From NCBI GenBank assembly GCA_950295325.1, contig OX485806.1, positions 25,048,001 to 25,112,000 of the forward strand: a stretch of DNA of 64,000 nt. Direction: 5' to 3'. Source of the DNA: Polytrichum commune. Taxonomy: Eukaryota > Streptophyta > Polytrichopsida > Polytrichales > Polytrichaceae. Shown piece after piece: positions 1 to 12,100 of this stretch. The translations under genes were made by a program, and so were the position numbers. Every line of letters starts with the position of its first letter. Within the stretch, counting starts at the first letter, position 1. The notes beneath the pieces were generated by a model that was not told the origin of the DNA, made no database searches, and was given only the letters and a program-made list of their open reading frames with translations.

Positions 1-108
1 TTGAGTTTCCAGTGCATAAACTGTGCTTTCCAACTCTTCTACTGATCTTGAAAGGAGCTTTGCTTCATGCTCTTTCTCTTCCGCCTGTGTCTTACTCAGC
101 TCTGCAAT
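1..108 (-). CDS. Kinesin-12 exon 29 (partial)
   Basis: After the donor at 287, an acceptor (CTATGCAG) precedes 108, and the frame reads [29 protein letters not shown] and onward to the window edge. This closely matches the distal stalk of plant POK kinesins, where an IAEL...EEKE...[12 protein letters not shown]-like motif precedes the C-terminal region. The phase fits exon 28 exactly. The remaining C-terminus lies outside the window. Confidence 0.85.
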   Translation of the reverse strand, partial: MAELSKTQAEEKEHEAKLLSRSVEELESTVYALETQ

Positions 109-3100
109 CTGCATAGAGGAGTAACCCAACATGCAGCCCTTGAGAACAAAAGAAGAGATGGACAGAGACAGGATGTACATGTTGCCTGTCCCAAATGTAC
201 CACATATAAACTGGAAAGAATCTTGGGATTGACCAGAGAGCGTGTAGTGATTGGCAGACCGTAAGGCAGGGTAGAAATGGCCTTACCATTCGAGCTTCGG
301 ATGCAACGGCATCACGTTCATCCACCATCGCTTGTGACATTTCCAGCTGCTCGTTCAAGACAAGCACCTGTGTTTGCAGGCGGTCTCTTTCATTTTCTAC
401 CTCCTTCAAATCACCTGTGGCATCTTCAAGTGCATTTGACATGTTTTGCTCCACAATTTGCAGCTCATCTTCCAAGCTCTCTATCATCTGCCGTTTCTTG
501 TCAAGCTCAGTTTCCAGTGCACAGGCAATTCCTTTCCAGTGTATAGATTGGTTCCTGGCTTGGATTGCTTCTTCAGTCATTTGTGCAAGCTCTGCCTCCA
601 ATTTCGTCCTTCTATCTCTCTGCAAGTTCAACTCTTGCTGTAAAGATTCGGTTGCAGCACAAGAAGTTTCATATTCTTGCCTGAGTTGCAGGTCCTGAAG
701 CGCAGACTCTTGTAACAGACTGATGTCAGATTCCAGGCTCTGCAGTAAGTCATCTTTCCGCTTCATTTCCCTCTCAAATGCCTCCATTTCCAACCTTGTC
801 TCACTTAATAATGTTTCTGCAGCTCTAGCTTTCTGCTGGTTCGCATCAATCTGGTCCTGAAGATCTTTCACTGTGGACTGCAGCTCTGATCTCTCGTTTC
901 GAAGGGATTTGAGCACCTCTTGTTGAGTGCAGTGTGTGGTGAAGTGCTTCTCCATGCTAGTCTCATTTATTTCAAGCTTTTCCTGGAGCTCAGAAACCAT
1001 TGCGGTGAGACTTATTCTTTCATCCATCAAAGCTTCCCTGTCAACATTAATCTCAGATATATGCCTATGGCATTCTTGTAGTTGCCCCTGCAAGGAGTCC
1101 ACTTCCTTCGTGAATACTCTCTTCGTTGCAAGAAGCTCTGCACACATGCTTGCTAATGTGATGTCTTTCTCATTCGTGGCTTCCTGGACTCTCTGCTGCC
1201 AGTTCCTCAACTCAGTCTCTTGGAGTGTTTTGAGGTTCTCAACCTCATTTTGTAGAGCACTCACTTCGGCACCTTTCTGTTCCTCTAATTGTGAGAATGA
1301 TGTACTCAATTCCTCTAGTGCAGCTTCACAATATCGAATTTGTGCCCTGAGCCCGGAAACAACCTGTAGCTGGGACTCGACCTCAGCAGTGCGGTGCATC
1401 TTCTCTTCCTCTAGGTCGCTGACCTGCTGGAACGAAGAATCAAGCTGACTTTGGAGTAGCGAAAAGTGGTCAACAATTTCCTGCGATGATTGGAGCATTT
1501 GTGCATTCTGTACACGGCTCTGCTGCAGCAAGTTCTCAAGATGGGTTGTAGCAGTTTCTTTTTCCTTTGCCTCCTGGGCAGCACATTGCATCTTACCTGT
1601 AAAAGCCTGCAGCTCAAGTTGCTGTTTAGATGATGCAACGAGGGCCTCTTGAAGGTCAATCTGAAGCTTCGACACCTGCGATTCCAAATTGGAGCTATGC
1701 TGACTCTGTACTTCGAGTTCCTCTTTCAGCACTTTTTTATGCATCTCCAAGGTGTGCGTCATTTCAAGAAGGTGATCTCTTTCACGTTCAAGCTGAGAAG
1801 AAGTCAGAATGTTTTCCTGCAAGGATGCGAGTGTCTTTGCAGCTTGAGCTTGGCTGTGTTGCAGATCATTCCGAAGGACAGTTGCTATGTCACCTTTCTC
1901 CTCCACGTCCCTCAAGGTGCTTTCGAGCATATTTTTCAGATTATCCACCTCAAGTTGTTGTTGGGATGATGCAGTGCTGGACTCCTGCAAGTTCGCTTCG
2001 AGTTGCACAATTTGCATCTCCAAAGAAGATATTTCACACATCCGGGCCGCCAACCCCTCCTCAAGTTCCTTCTTCTCATTTTCCAAGTTGCTCAAGGTTT
2101 CCAAGAGCCTTTCTCTTTCACATTCCAGCTGTGAAGTAGTTTGAATGTATTCCTGCAAGGATGCTAGTGTCTTTGCAGTTTCTGCTTGGCTGTTTACCAG
2201 ATCGTTCCGAAGGACATTCTCCATGTTATCTTTCTCCTGTGCCTCCCTCCAGGCGCTTTCAAGCATGTTCTTCAAGTTAACCAGCTCAAGTTGTTGTTGG
2301 GATGATAAGGTGCCAGCCTCCTGCAACTTCCCGTGGAGCTGCACAATTTGCAAATTCAGAGAGGATACTTCACACGTCCTGGCCGCCATTCCCTCCTCCA
2401 CATTCTTCTTGTCATTCTCCAAGTTGCTCAAGCTTTCCAAGAGCCTATCTCTTTCAAGCTCCAGCTGTGAAGAAGTTAAAATGCTTTCCTGTAAGGATAT
2501 GACTGTCTTTGCAGTTTCTGCTTGGCTGTTTACCAGACCGTCACGAAGGACATTTGCCATGTCATCTTTCTCTTGTACCTCCCTCAAGGCGCTTTCAAGC
2601 ATGGTCTTCAAATTATCCAGCTCAAGTTGTTGTTGGGATGATGCAGTGGTGGCCTCCTGCAACTTCGCCTCTAGCTGCGCAATTTGCAAATCCAGAGACG
2701 ATACTTCGGACATCCTGGCTGCCATCCCCTCCTCCAGTTCCTTCTTCTCATTCTCCAAGTGGTTCAGGCTTTCCGAGAGCCTGTCTCTCTCACTCTCCAG
2801 CTGTGAAGAAGTTACAATGCTTTCCTGCAAGGATACGATTGTTTTTGCAGCTTCTGCTTGGCTGATCTCCAGATCTTTTCGAAGGACATTTGCCATGTCA
2901 CCGTTCTCCTTTGCCTCCCTCAAGGCACGTTCAAGCATGGTCTTCAAATTATCCAGCTCAAGTTGTTGTTGGGATGATGCAGTGGTGGCCTCCTGCAACT
3001 TCGCCTCTAGCTGCGCAATTTGCAACTCCAGAGACGATACTTCAGACATCCTGGCTGCCATCCCCTCCTCCAGTTCCTTCTTCTCATTCTCCAAGTGGTT

Positions 3101-6100
3101 CAGGCTTTCCGAGAGCCTGTCTCTCTCACTCTCCAGCTGTGAAGAAGTTACAATGCTTTCCTGCAAGGATACGATTGTTTTTGCAGCTTCTGCTTGGCTG
3201 ATCTCCAGATCTTTTCGAAGGACATTTTCCATGTCACCGTTCTCCTTTGCCTCCCTCGAGGCGCATTCAAGCATGGTCTTCAAATCATCCAGCTCAAGTT
3301 GTTGTTGGGATGATGCAGTGGTGGCCTCCTGCAACTTCGCCTCTAGCTGCACAATTTGCAACTCCAGAGACGATACTTCAGACATCCTGGCTGCCATCCC
3401 CTCCTCCAGTTCCTTCTTCTCATTCTCCAAGTGGTTCAGGCTTTCCGAGAGCCTGTCTCTCTCACTCTCCAGCTGTGAAGAAGTTACAATGCTTTCCTGC
3501 AAGGATACGATTGTTTTTGCAGCTTCTGCTTGGCTGATCTCCAGATCTTTTCGAAGGACATTTTCCATGTCACCGTTCTCCTTTGCCTCCCTCGAGGCGC
3601 ATTCAAGCATGGTCTTCAAATCATCCAGCTCAAGTTGTTGTTGGGATGATGCAGTGGTGGCCTCCTGCAACTTCGCCTCTAGCTGCACAATTTGCAACTC
3701 CAGAGACGATACTTCAGACATCCTGGCTGCCATCCCCTCCTCCAGTTCCTTCTTGTCATTCTCCAAGTGGTTCAGGCTTTCCGAGAGCCTGTCTCTCTCA
3801 CACTCCAGCTGTGAAGAAGTTACAATGCTTTCCTGCAAGGATACGAGTGTTTTTGCAGCTTCTGCTTGGCTGATCTCCAGATCTTTTCGAAGGACATTTG
3901 CCATGTCACCATTCTCCTTTGCCTCCCTCGAGGCACGTTCAAGCATGGTCTTCAAATTATCCAGCTCAAGTCTTTGTTGGGTTGATGCAGTGGTGGCCTC
4001 CTGCAACTTCGCCTCTAGCTGCGCAATTTGCAACTCCAGAGAGGATACTTCAGACATCCTGGCTGCCATCCCCTCCTCCAGTTCCTTCTTGTCATTCTCC
4101 AAGTGGTTCAGGCTTTCCGAGAGCCTGTCTCTCTCACACTCCAGCTGTGAAGAATTTACAATGCTTTCCTGCAAGGATACACGTGTTTTTGCAGTTTCTG
4201 CTTGGCTATTCTCCAGATCCTTCCGATAGACATTTGTCATGTCGCTGCTCTCCTTTGCCTCCCTCAAGGTGCTTTCAAGCATGGTTTTCAAACTATCCAG
4301 TTCAAGTCTTTGTTGGGTTGATGCAATGCCCTCCTCCTGCAACTTCGCCTGGAGCTGCAAAATTTTACTTTCCAGAGAGGATACGTCAGACATCCTGGTC
4401 GCCATCCCCTCCTCCAGTTCCTTCTTATCACTCTCCAAGTTGCTGAAGCTTTCCAAGAGCCTGTCTCTCTCACACTCCAGCTGTGAAGAAGCTACAATGC
4501 TTTCCTCTAAGGATACAAGTGTCTTTGCAGTTTCTGCTCGGCTGCTTTCCAGATCATCCTGGAGGGCATCTGCCAAATCACCTTTCTCTTGTGCCTCCTT
4601 GACAGCGCTTTCAAGCATGGTCGTCAACTTATCCAGCTCAAGTTGTTGTTGGGTTGATGCAGTGATGGCCTCCTGCAACTCCACCTGGAGCTGCTCAATT
4701 TGCAATTCCAGAGTGGATGCTTCAAACATCCTGGCCGCCAACCCCTCTTCCAGTTTCTTCTTGTCATTCTCTAAGCTGTTCAAGGTTTCCACAAGCTGGT
4801 CTCTTTCATATGCAGAAGCTGCAACGGCGGTCTGTGAAGATACCAGCACCCTCGTATTTTGCTCATAGCTCTCCTCCAGCTGTTTATTCAGGTGGGCTAT
4901 CATGACCTCTTTCTCACGCAGCTCACTGCCTGTGCATTCCATCACAGTTGTGAGAATTTCCCGTTCAAGCTTAAGCTTAAGTATTGTGTCGTTGGCCTCT
5001 TGAGAGATGGCCTCCAGCCGTACATTCTGTCCCTTCAAATCGGCCACAGTATGCATATACACATCAGCTGCCTCCTCCAACACTCTTTTCTCATTCTCCA
5101 AGATGCCCACGACCTCAACAGTAGTCTCAAGCTCACCCACATGCTGCCGTAGATCATCAAGTTCTGTGACCAAATCCGCCATCCTACCTTGAATCAAGAC
5201 AACCTCACTGGCATTCACTTTAGCTTCCCTGCTGAGGGCCTCAATTATCATGTTTTGGTCTCGGAGCTTTGAAGACGCTTCCTGCAGCTCATCTTGCGAC
5301 TCTCTCAGTTTGCCCTCAAGGCTACAGATGTTGTTCTCAAGGCATATTTTCTGGTCCAAGAGACTGACAACTTCCAGTTCCTTTGATTCCTTGGCACTCA
5401 TTTCATCAGCAACCAACATCTCCAGCTGCTTGATAGTGTCTCTCAAGTTCTCCATCGTTGCCAACTGCATCTGTGCTGACTCACCCAGAGTGAGCTTTTG
5501 CGCCTCCAGCACCCTGAGGTTCTCAGCGCTCATTGTTAGCTCTTGGCACTTGTTCTGGTACAACCCATCGAGCTCAGCAATTCGCAGTAAGCTACACTCG
5601 TGCTCCGACGACAGGTTTGTAATACAGCTTTCCTTTTCAGCTATAGATAGTGTTGCCACTTGAAGCTCCTTTCTGGTAGCTGCCCAGCCTGTCTGTTGAA
5701 TCTCTATCTCATCCAGTGCATTTTTTAAGGCTGCTTGTGATGATTCCAATGACACCTCAGCGCTCCTCAATGCGATCTGCAGGGCCTCGGTCTCCACACC
5801 ATTCTTATGCATCACATCCTCCGCATCTGTGAGCTTTGCATTCAGTGCAGCCACCTTCAAGTGTGCTTCCTCTTTGGCGATCATCATCTCACCTATCTGG
5901 ACCCGAAATTCTTTCTCAATCTCATGGTGAAGGTCAGCTGGGATACGCAAACAGCCCCCCTGGAGCAACATTCGCATGTCATGGATCTCCAGTCCCAACG
6001 CCTGGATGTCTCTCTCCACATGATCCATGGTGATGGAGACTTCATCCTCAATGATGTCCATCATCTCACCGCCCTCCAGAACACTCTCCTCCTCCTTCAC

Positions 6101-9100
6101 CTTCCATTTGAGCACCTCACGTTTCTCACTCTCGCTAGCTTTCACGAGAGCATTGATAAGTACCTCCGCCTCCTTCAATGTGGCCAGCCCAGCCTCGAAC
6201 TGTCTCCTCAAAACCGTCACTTCACTGCCTTTCTCAATGGCATCCAGCCTTGCGGCCTCCCGCTCTGCCTCCAGCTCCTCCCTCTGCCTGCCCCACTTGT
6301 GCACGAACTCCTCCAATTTGACCTCTGAATGCACCAGAACATCTTTCATCTTGTGCAACTCAACCTCGAAATGCCCCACCTGAGCCTCTCGGCAGCTGAT
6401 TTCATCTTGGGCTGTCTTCAATTCTCGTGTCATGTTGCTCAGCTCGTTCTCGAGCTTCGTCCTCTCCTGGAGGGCATTCACAAGCTCACACTCCATCTGC
6501 CTGTTACTCGAAATGATGTCCTCCATTTTCGCCTCTGAATGCACCAGAACATCTTTCATCTTGTGCAACTCAAGCTCGAGTTGTCCTACCTGAGCCTCTC
6601 GGCAGCTGATCTCATTTTGGGCATTCTTCAAATCTCGTGTCAGGTTGTTGAGCTCGTCCTGGAGCTTCGTCCTCTCCAGGAGGACATTCAGAAGTTCACA
6701 CTCCACCTGCCTGCTACTCGAAATGGAGGCATCGAGCTCCGTCTGCACTGACAAGATGGTCCTGTCCTTGTCAAGCACCTGCGCCCGCAAATTTTCACAC
6801 TCCCTTCTTATCTTTTCAACCTCCCTCTTCAGACCATCCAAATGGTTTTGTATGGGCTCTGTATGTGCAATAGACCTGTTTTCGTTGCAATCTGGGATTC
6901 GATTTGAGCAGCTGCTGCTCTGGTGTTGAAGATCAATCGTGTACTGTTCCCAATGTGAGAGCTCGAGCCGCAGCGCCTCGTGCTCAGCATACAGCTGCTT
7001 GTTGCTTTCCTTCAGTGCTGAACTTTTTTGCAGGAGCTGGGCAATGCCCGCATCTGCAGCAGATAGCAAGGACCGCGCCTCTGTAAGATCCACCTGGGTA
7101 ATTTTTGCAGAGGTTTTCAGTTCGATATAGTCCTTAGAAAGCTGGGTTATGTGATTTGACATCCCTTCTCTTTCGTTTGCCCACTGGGTTTCAAGCTCAC
7201 CTAAACGCTCTAACAGTGTTGCATAATTCTTTGCAGCCGAAACCCCTTGTTCCTCGGCCTCCTTCAAGGTTTGGCAATACCCTCGCTTTTCCGCCTGCCA
7301 TTGCACTTCCAAAGCCTCAAGATTCTTCTGGAGGTCAGTGAGCTGTGCAGAAACCAAGCTCTCTTGAGAATTTGCATCGTGGAGTTTTACCTCCAGAGCT
7401 TCCTTCTGAGCTACGAGTGATGAGAACTCCATCTCCCGGCATTCCAAACAACTCCTCAGCTTCTCATTTTCCACGGAGATTTCTCTTAACTGGGACTTGC
7501 ATTCCTCTTCTGACGCAGCAAGCTCCTTCATCAACAATGCTGAGACATCCAGTTTCTCCTGGGCTTCATTGGCGTAGTCTTCAATCCCATTCAACTCCTG
7601 TCGTACCATGGCCAATTCCTTCTCCTTCTGCATGACAAGCGCCCTCGACTGCTCTAAAGCATTCTCCAATTCTTCCACTCGCGCAACGAGGGTCGAATTC
7701 TCTGAGTGTGAGTTGTCCAGCTCCTCAAGCAGCCTATTCTCGAGAGCAGCGGAGAGATCCTCCATCTGTTTCTTGTCCTCCTGGGCTCTTTCCAGCTCTT
7801 CTTCCATGTTTCTGCAAGAATGCCGAAACTCACCTTTAATACACTCATTCTCAGTTTCTAGCTTCTCCTTCACATCGACGAGGACATCTATTTTCGCCTG
7901 CATAGCTTCAATTTGACGGTGCGCTCCTTCCAACTTCTCTTCAGCCTCCTGGATCTTAAGCTTAGAACTTTCTGCTTCTTCCCTAAGATCTTCACCCAAT
8001 TGGCTTAGCTCTTTCACTTCCATCTTCAGTTTGCAATTTTCATTCACAGACTCCTCTTTGGCATGTTGAGCCTCCTCCATGCGCTGTGACAGTGTGATTT
8101 CTCTGGTGCGCGCATCATCCATTTCAGATTGCAGAGCGGCAAGAAGACCTTCCAGTTCAGCCAATTTCCTTCCTCTCATCTCAAGCTGCAGCACAAAGAC
8201 CAGAATGCAAGTAAATTTCTCAGGAAAATCAGAGAATGAAGCAGCTGCCAAAAAGCCCAAGGATATAACAACACAATGGACACATCTTCCAGTTGGAAAG
8301 GAAGTGATAGACCTATGACTTCTGATGCTATAGATGATGTTAACTGGATTGAGTTGATAGCATCATAGGGATGAAGATTACAAATACCTCTTGGTCACAT
8401 TCTTCAGCACAATGTTTCCAAGCTTGGATCTCATTTTCCAGTTCGGCTGCTACCCTGTTCCCCTCTTGTAACAAAGTCGTTTTCTGAGATTCAGCTTCAG
8501 ATAGTTGGGCCTGAATTGTGTAGAGTTCAATGCGTGCAGCTTCTAGCTCCTCCTCCAGGTTTCTGCTCTTCTCCTCGACTTCCTTGGCACGCGACTCGAG
8601 CCCCTCCTTTTGAAGAGCCCAATTCTCTTGTGCAACCGCCATGGCAGCTTGTGTAGTGGTCATCTCCACTACCTTACCCTCTGAAACCTGCAGCTGTTCC
8701 GTGATCAGGGTAACCTTCTCCCTCAGAGCTTCTAAAGCCTCCCCACTTTCAGTCACCTGGATTTCGAGCTTCCCCTTTTCCACATCCAGTCTCAGCCTTC
8801 GATCTTCACATTGCAACAACTCCTCCTGCACCTTCATGAACTCGTTCTGCATCTCAAGTAATGCCTGATCCTTATTCATGATATCCTTTCTTGCTTCATC
8901 CAAGTCTAACATCCATCGTTGATTATGACTCAGGAGGAGCTCAAACTCATGCATATGCTCCCTCACTTGGGCTGCAGACTTCTCAATGTCACTCCGTAAG
9001 CCCGTGATCTGATTGTCCCGTTCCTGTAACGAGGCATCAAACTCAGCATTCTTGAGCCTCTGAACTTCTTGATCTGCCACTCTGCAATCCAGGGACCAAC

Positions 9101-12100
9101 ATACCAGAGTGGAGAGAACCATGGACGACTTATTCCACGTCTCTTCGGTTCTCTCCAACTTCAATGCAAGTTCATTCTTCTCTATAGCCAGCCGCTCCCT
9201 CTTCGTCTCGCAGCCCATCAATTCTATCTTGAGGTTGGAGATTTCTCCTCGCATCTGTGCTAAAACAGTCTCGCTCTGGCTCTGTTGCACACCATCAAAC
9301 AAAGTACTCAATTCCAGGCTGCTGGTGCCTTTGTTTTCGAGCAATGGGTTCTGTACATAGATTTCAACCTCTGTTTTCGAATCTGCCTCCTTCAGAAGAG
9401 CGTTTGACGGGTCTACTTGAAGATCATCTTCGAAGCTTGATAGAAGAGAACGTTTCTCTTCAACACAATTTCGCTCCACCTTCGCAGAGCTATCTGTAAC
9501 CATCTTTTCAGAAAGCCACGACAAAAGGACCGAGAAAACGTTCAACTTCTTTTCCAGGCCTCGATGATTCGTAACACTCCCTTTCCCCTTTGAGCCAACC
9601 GCAACTGCCTGCGGTGAAGGTGAAGTCACCATGTGCTTGAGCTGCATCCTACTTGGACTAGGTGAAGTCATCATCATGTGCTTGAGATGCATCCTGCTCG
9701 GACTGGGTGAAGTCATCATGAGCTTGAGATGCATCCTACTCGGACTGGCATCTCCCAATAACAATGATTCAGAACGTAAGCTTTCCATCTCATTAACAGC
9801 TTCAGTAAGGGCATGGTCTCCTTCATTGAGGTATTCAAGGAGCCTGGTTGTGGCCACCTCCCAGTTCTGGAGTGCCCTAGCCTCCACGTCCTTCTGTCTT
9901 GATAAAGAATTGGCCGGGCTCTTGCTCTCTTGCCGCTGAACAGCCTCAACGACGAGTTCTACATTTTGAAGCTCCGTGATAAGTTCGGTGGCAGTATTCT
10001 TTGCTACGGCTTCCCTCTGCTCACCTAGCTGAAGCTGCGGTTTCAGATTCATTAACTCCTCCTGCAGAGATGTGATGATTGCTGAGGCTTCAGGCTCATC
10101 ATCAGATCCCATCTTCTGATGCTTCTGGATGGATTGAAGGTCTCGTTCTCCCTGCACATCCTCGACATCGGATACTTCAAGTTTACTGATGGCATCCAAG
10201 TTTTGATCCTCAACAGTTTGTTCACCTGGATAGTGAACATCGGGAGAGGATTTCTGGAGGATCTCGTGATCGGGATTATGGCCAGTCTCCTCCACGGTAA
10301 CTTTCCGGTGCGCGGCAAGGTCCAGCAACTCCAAGTCGAGCTCCAACTGCTCGATTGTGGCTGCATTTGTGGTGTCATCAGTTGTCGTCCCTTGAGCGCT
10401 ACCAGCTTCCTCCAAACCCAATGGCGACATACAATAAGAGCAGCTTGTCTTCTCGTTTGTGTTTGACAGCTTCTCAATCAGCCAGTGCGCCTTGTCAAGT
10501 TCTTCCCGCAGTTCAGATTCCTACAAATAAATAAACCATTCAATGAAGATGGATGATGTCAAATGCACTTCCCTTGCTAATCCTTGCGGCACTTCCAAAC
10601 AAAAATCATTCAACAATAAGAAGGCACGCCAATAAGCTCCTATAGAGGACAAGTAAACTACACTAAATTGTCCTATTATCTATTGTGAGATGAGCCACAG
10701 TAATTCTTTAGAACCCACAGTAATTCTCATAATGCAATTTACTATGGGCCACGTATATTCCATCAATGCCAAATCTTCCTTTTAAAATTGGTGTGACCAC
10801 ATTGATTGTTTTCGTAGGAAATTGATGTGGGTGACTAAAGGAAGGACCCGGGGTCTTGGGCCCACATCATTTCCACTCTGACTAAAGGACAGTTTGTGTA
10901 CTTTCGAAGATTGGTTCCCCACCTTCATGCGAGCGGCAGCTGCTGAATCTTCAATAGCTTTCAGAGACAACCGTTGTTCCTCCGCCATGGCCTTCGTCTC
11001 CAATCGTATCTGCTCCACAGATTCTTGCGCTGACGCAGCTGTTTCCTGAATATGCAACACCATGAAAGCATAACAGTATTATACATGCTTGACTAACGGT
11101 AACGCCACCCGATTACAGTCCTGTTAGGGCACTTCCCAAATACGCAAGTTGCCATTACCACAAAGGGAGGAGCCGATGTTACTTGTATACCTGAGCAAGT
11201 GCAAGGCTTGATTCAGCGGACTGCAAGCGAACGGTCAGCATTTCAGCTGCATCCAGTGCACCCCTCATTTCCTGGAGCACCGCAAGAGCATCATCAGTTA
11301 GAATTAAAAATTGAATATGTGTATGTGTGTGTGTGTTTTGAAAATTTTACATTTATAATTCTTTCACCGTATCTTGGAGAATCACATGTTGACCTTGTAA
11401 CGACATAAGCATAAGAAGGTGATGAAAGGTTGAGGCCCAGTGTGACGAGCAGCCGGTTCCCCTATATCCTGCAGATTTTATATAAACATTTTTATTGCTG
11501 TAAAACTGAAGGGTTTATCCGGTGAAATGTTACCACAATGAATATTTTTCTGGGTCCAAGGTACCTGAAGCTCAACTTGGAGGTCGGATGCATTTTGTAG
11601 AGATGCCTTCAGCTGCTCATCAAGCTGAGCCCGTGTTCTTGCCTCGTTCTCAGCTCTTTCATCACTCTGTTGGGACACGTATAAGATTAGAGCAGGCCTT
11701 TCCTATTTTACGCATTTGCATCAGACGACGGCTGCAAGCCCTCATGTAGCCAAATGGGTACAGGTTTGTGCTTAAATTTAGAAGCCGGACCTGCCGTAGC
11801 TGGGCTTTCAGTTTCGAGATGAGGTCTACGTGTTGTGCATGACCCCATTCTACAGCTTCTGCATCCAGCGCCTGCATCTGAATAACATTGTGTTAGCCCC
11901 TTCCTTCTGTGAGACTACAGGTACAACAATCTTGGATTAGCTTTACCCCAATCTTACGGAAACGAATGAGTTTAGTAGTATCTGATTACCCGAAGTTGTT
12001 CGAGTTCCTTCGAATGTGCTCGACACTCTGACTTCACACCCCGAAGCTCGAAGTCCACTTCATCAAGTTGCCTGCCACAAGATCCAAACAGTGATTTACA

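Noticed and set aside
2145-4229. 694-codon + strand open frame
   Set aside because: It is antisense to the 336-bp repeats of kinesin exon 28. The Ser/Cys/Phe-rich sequence simply mirrors the repeat unit, and there is no splice or domain support.
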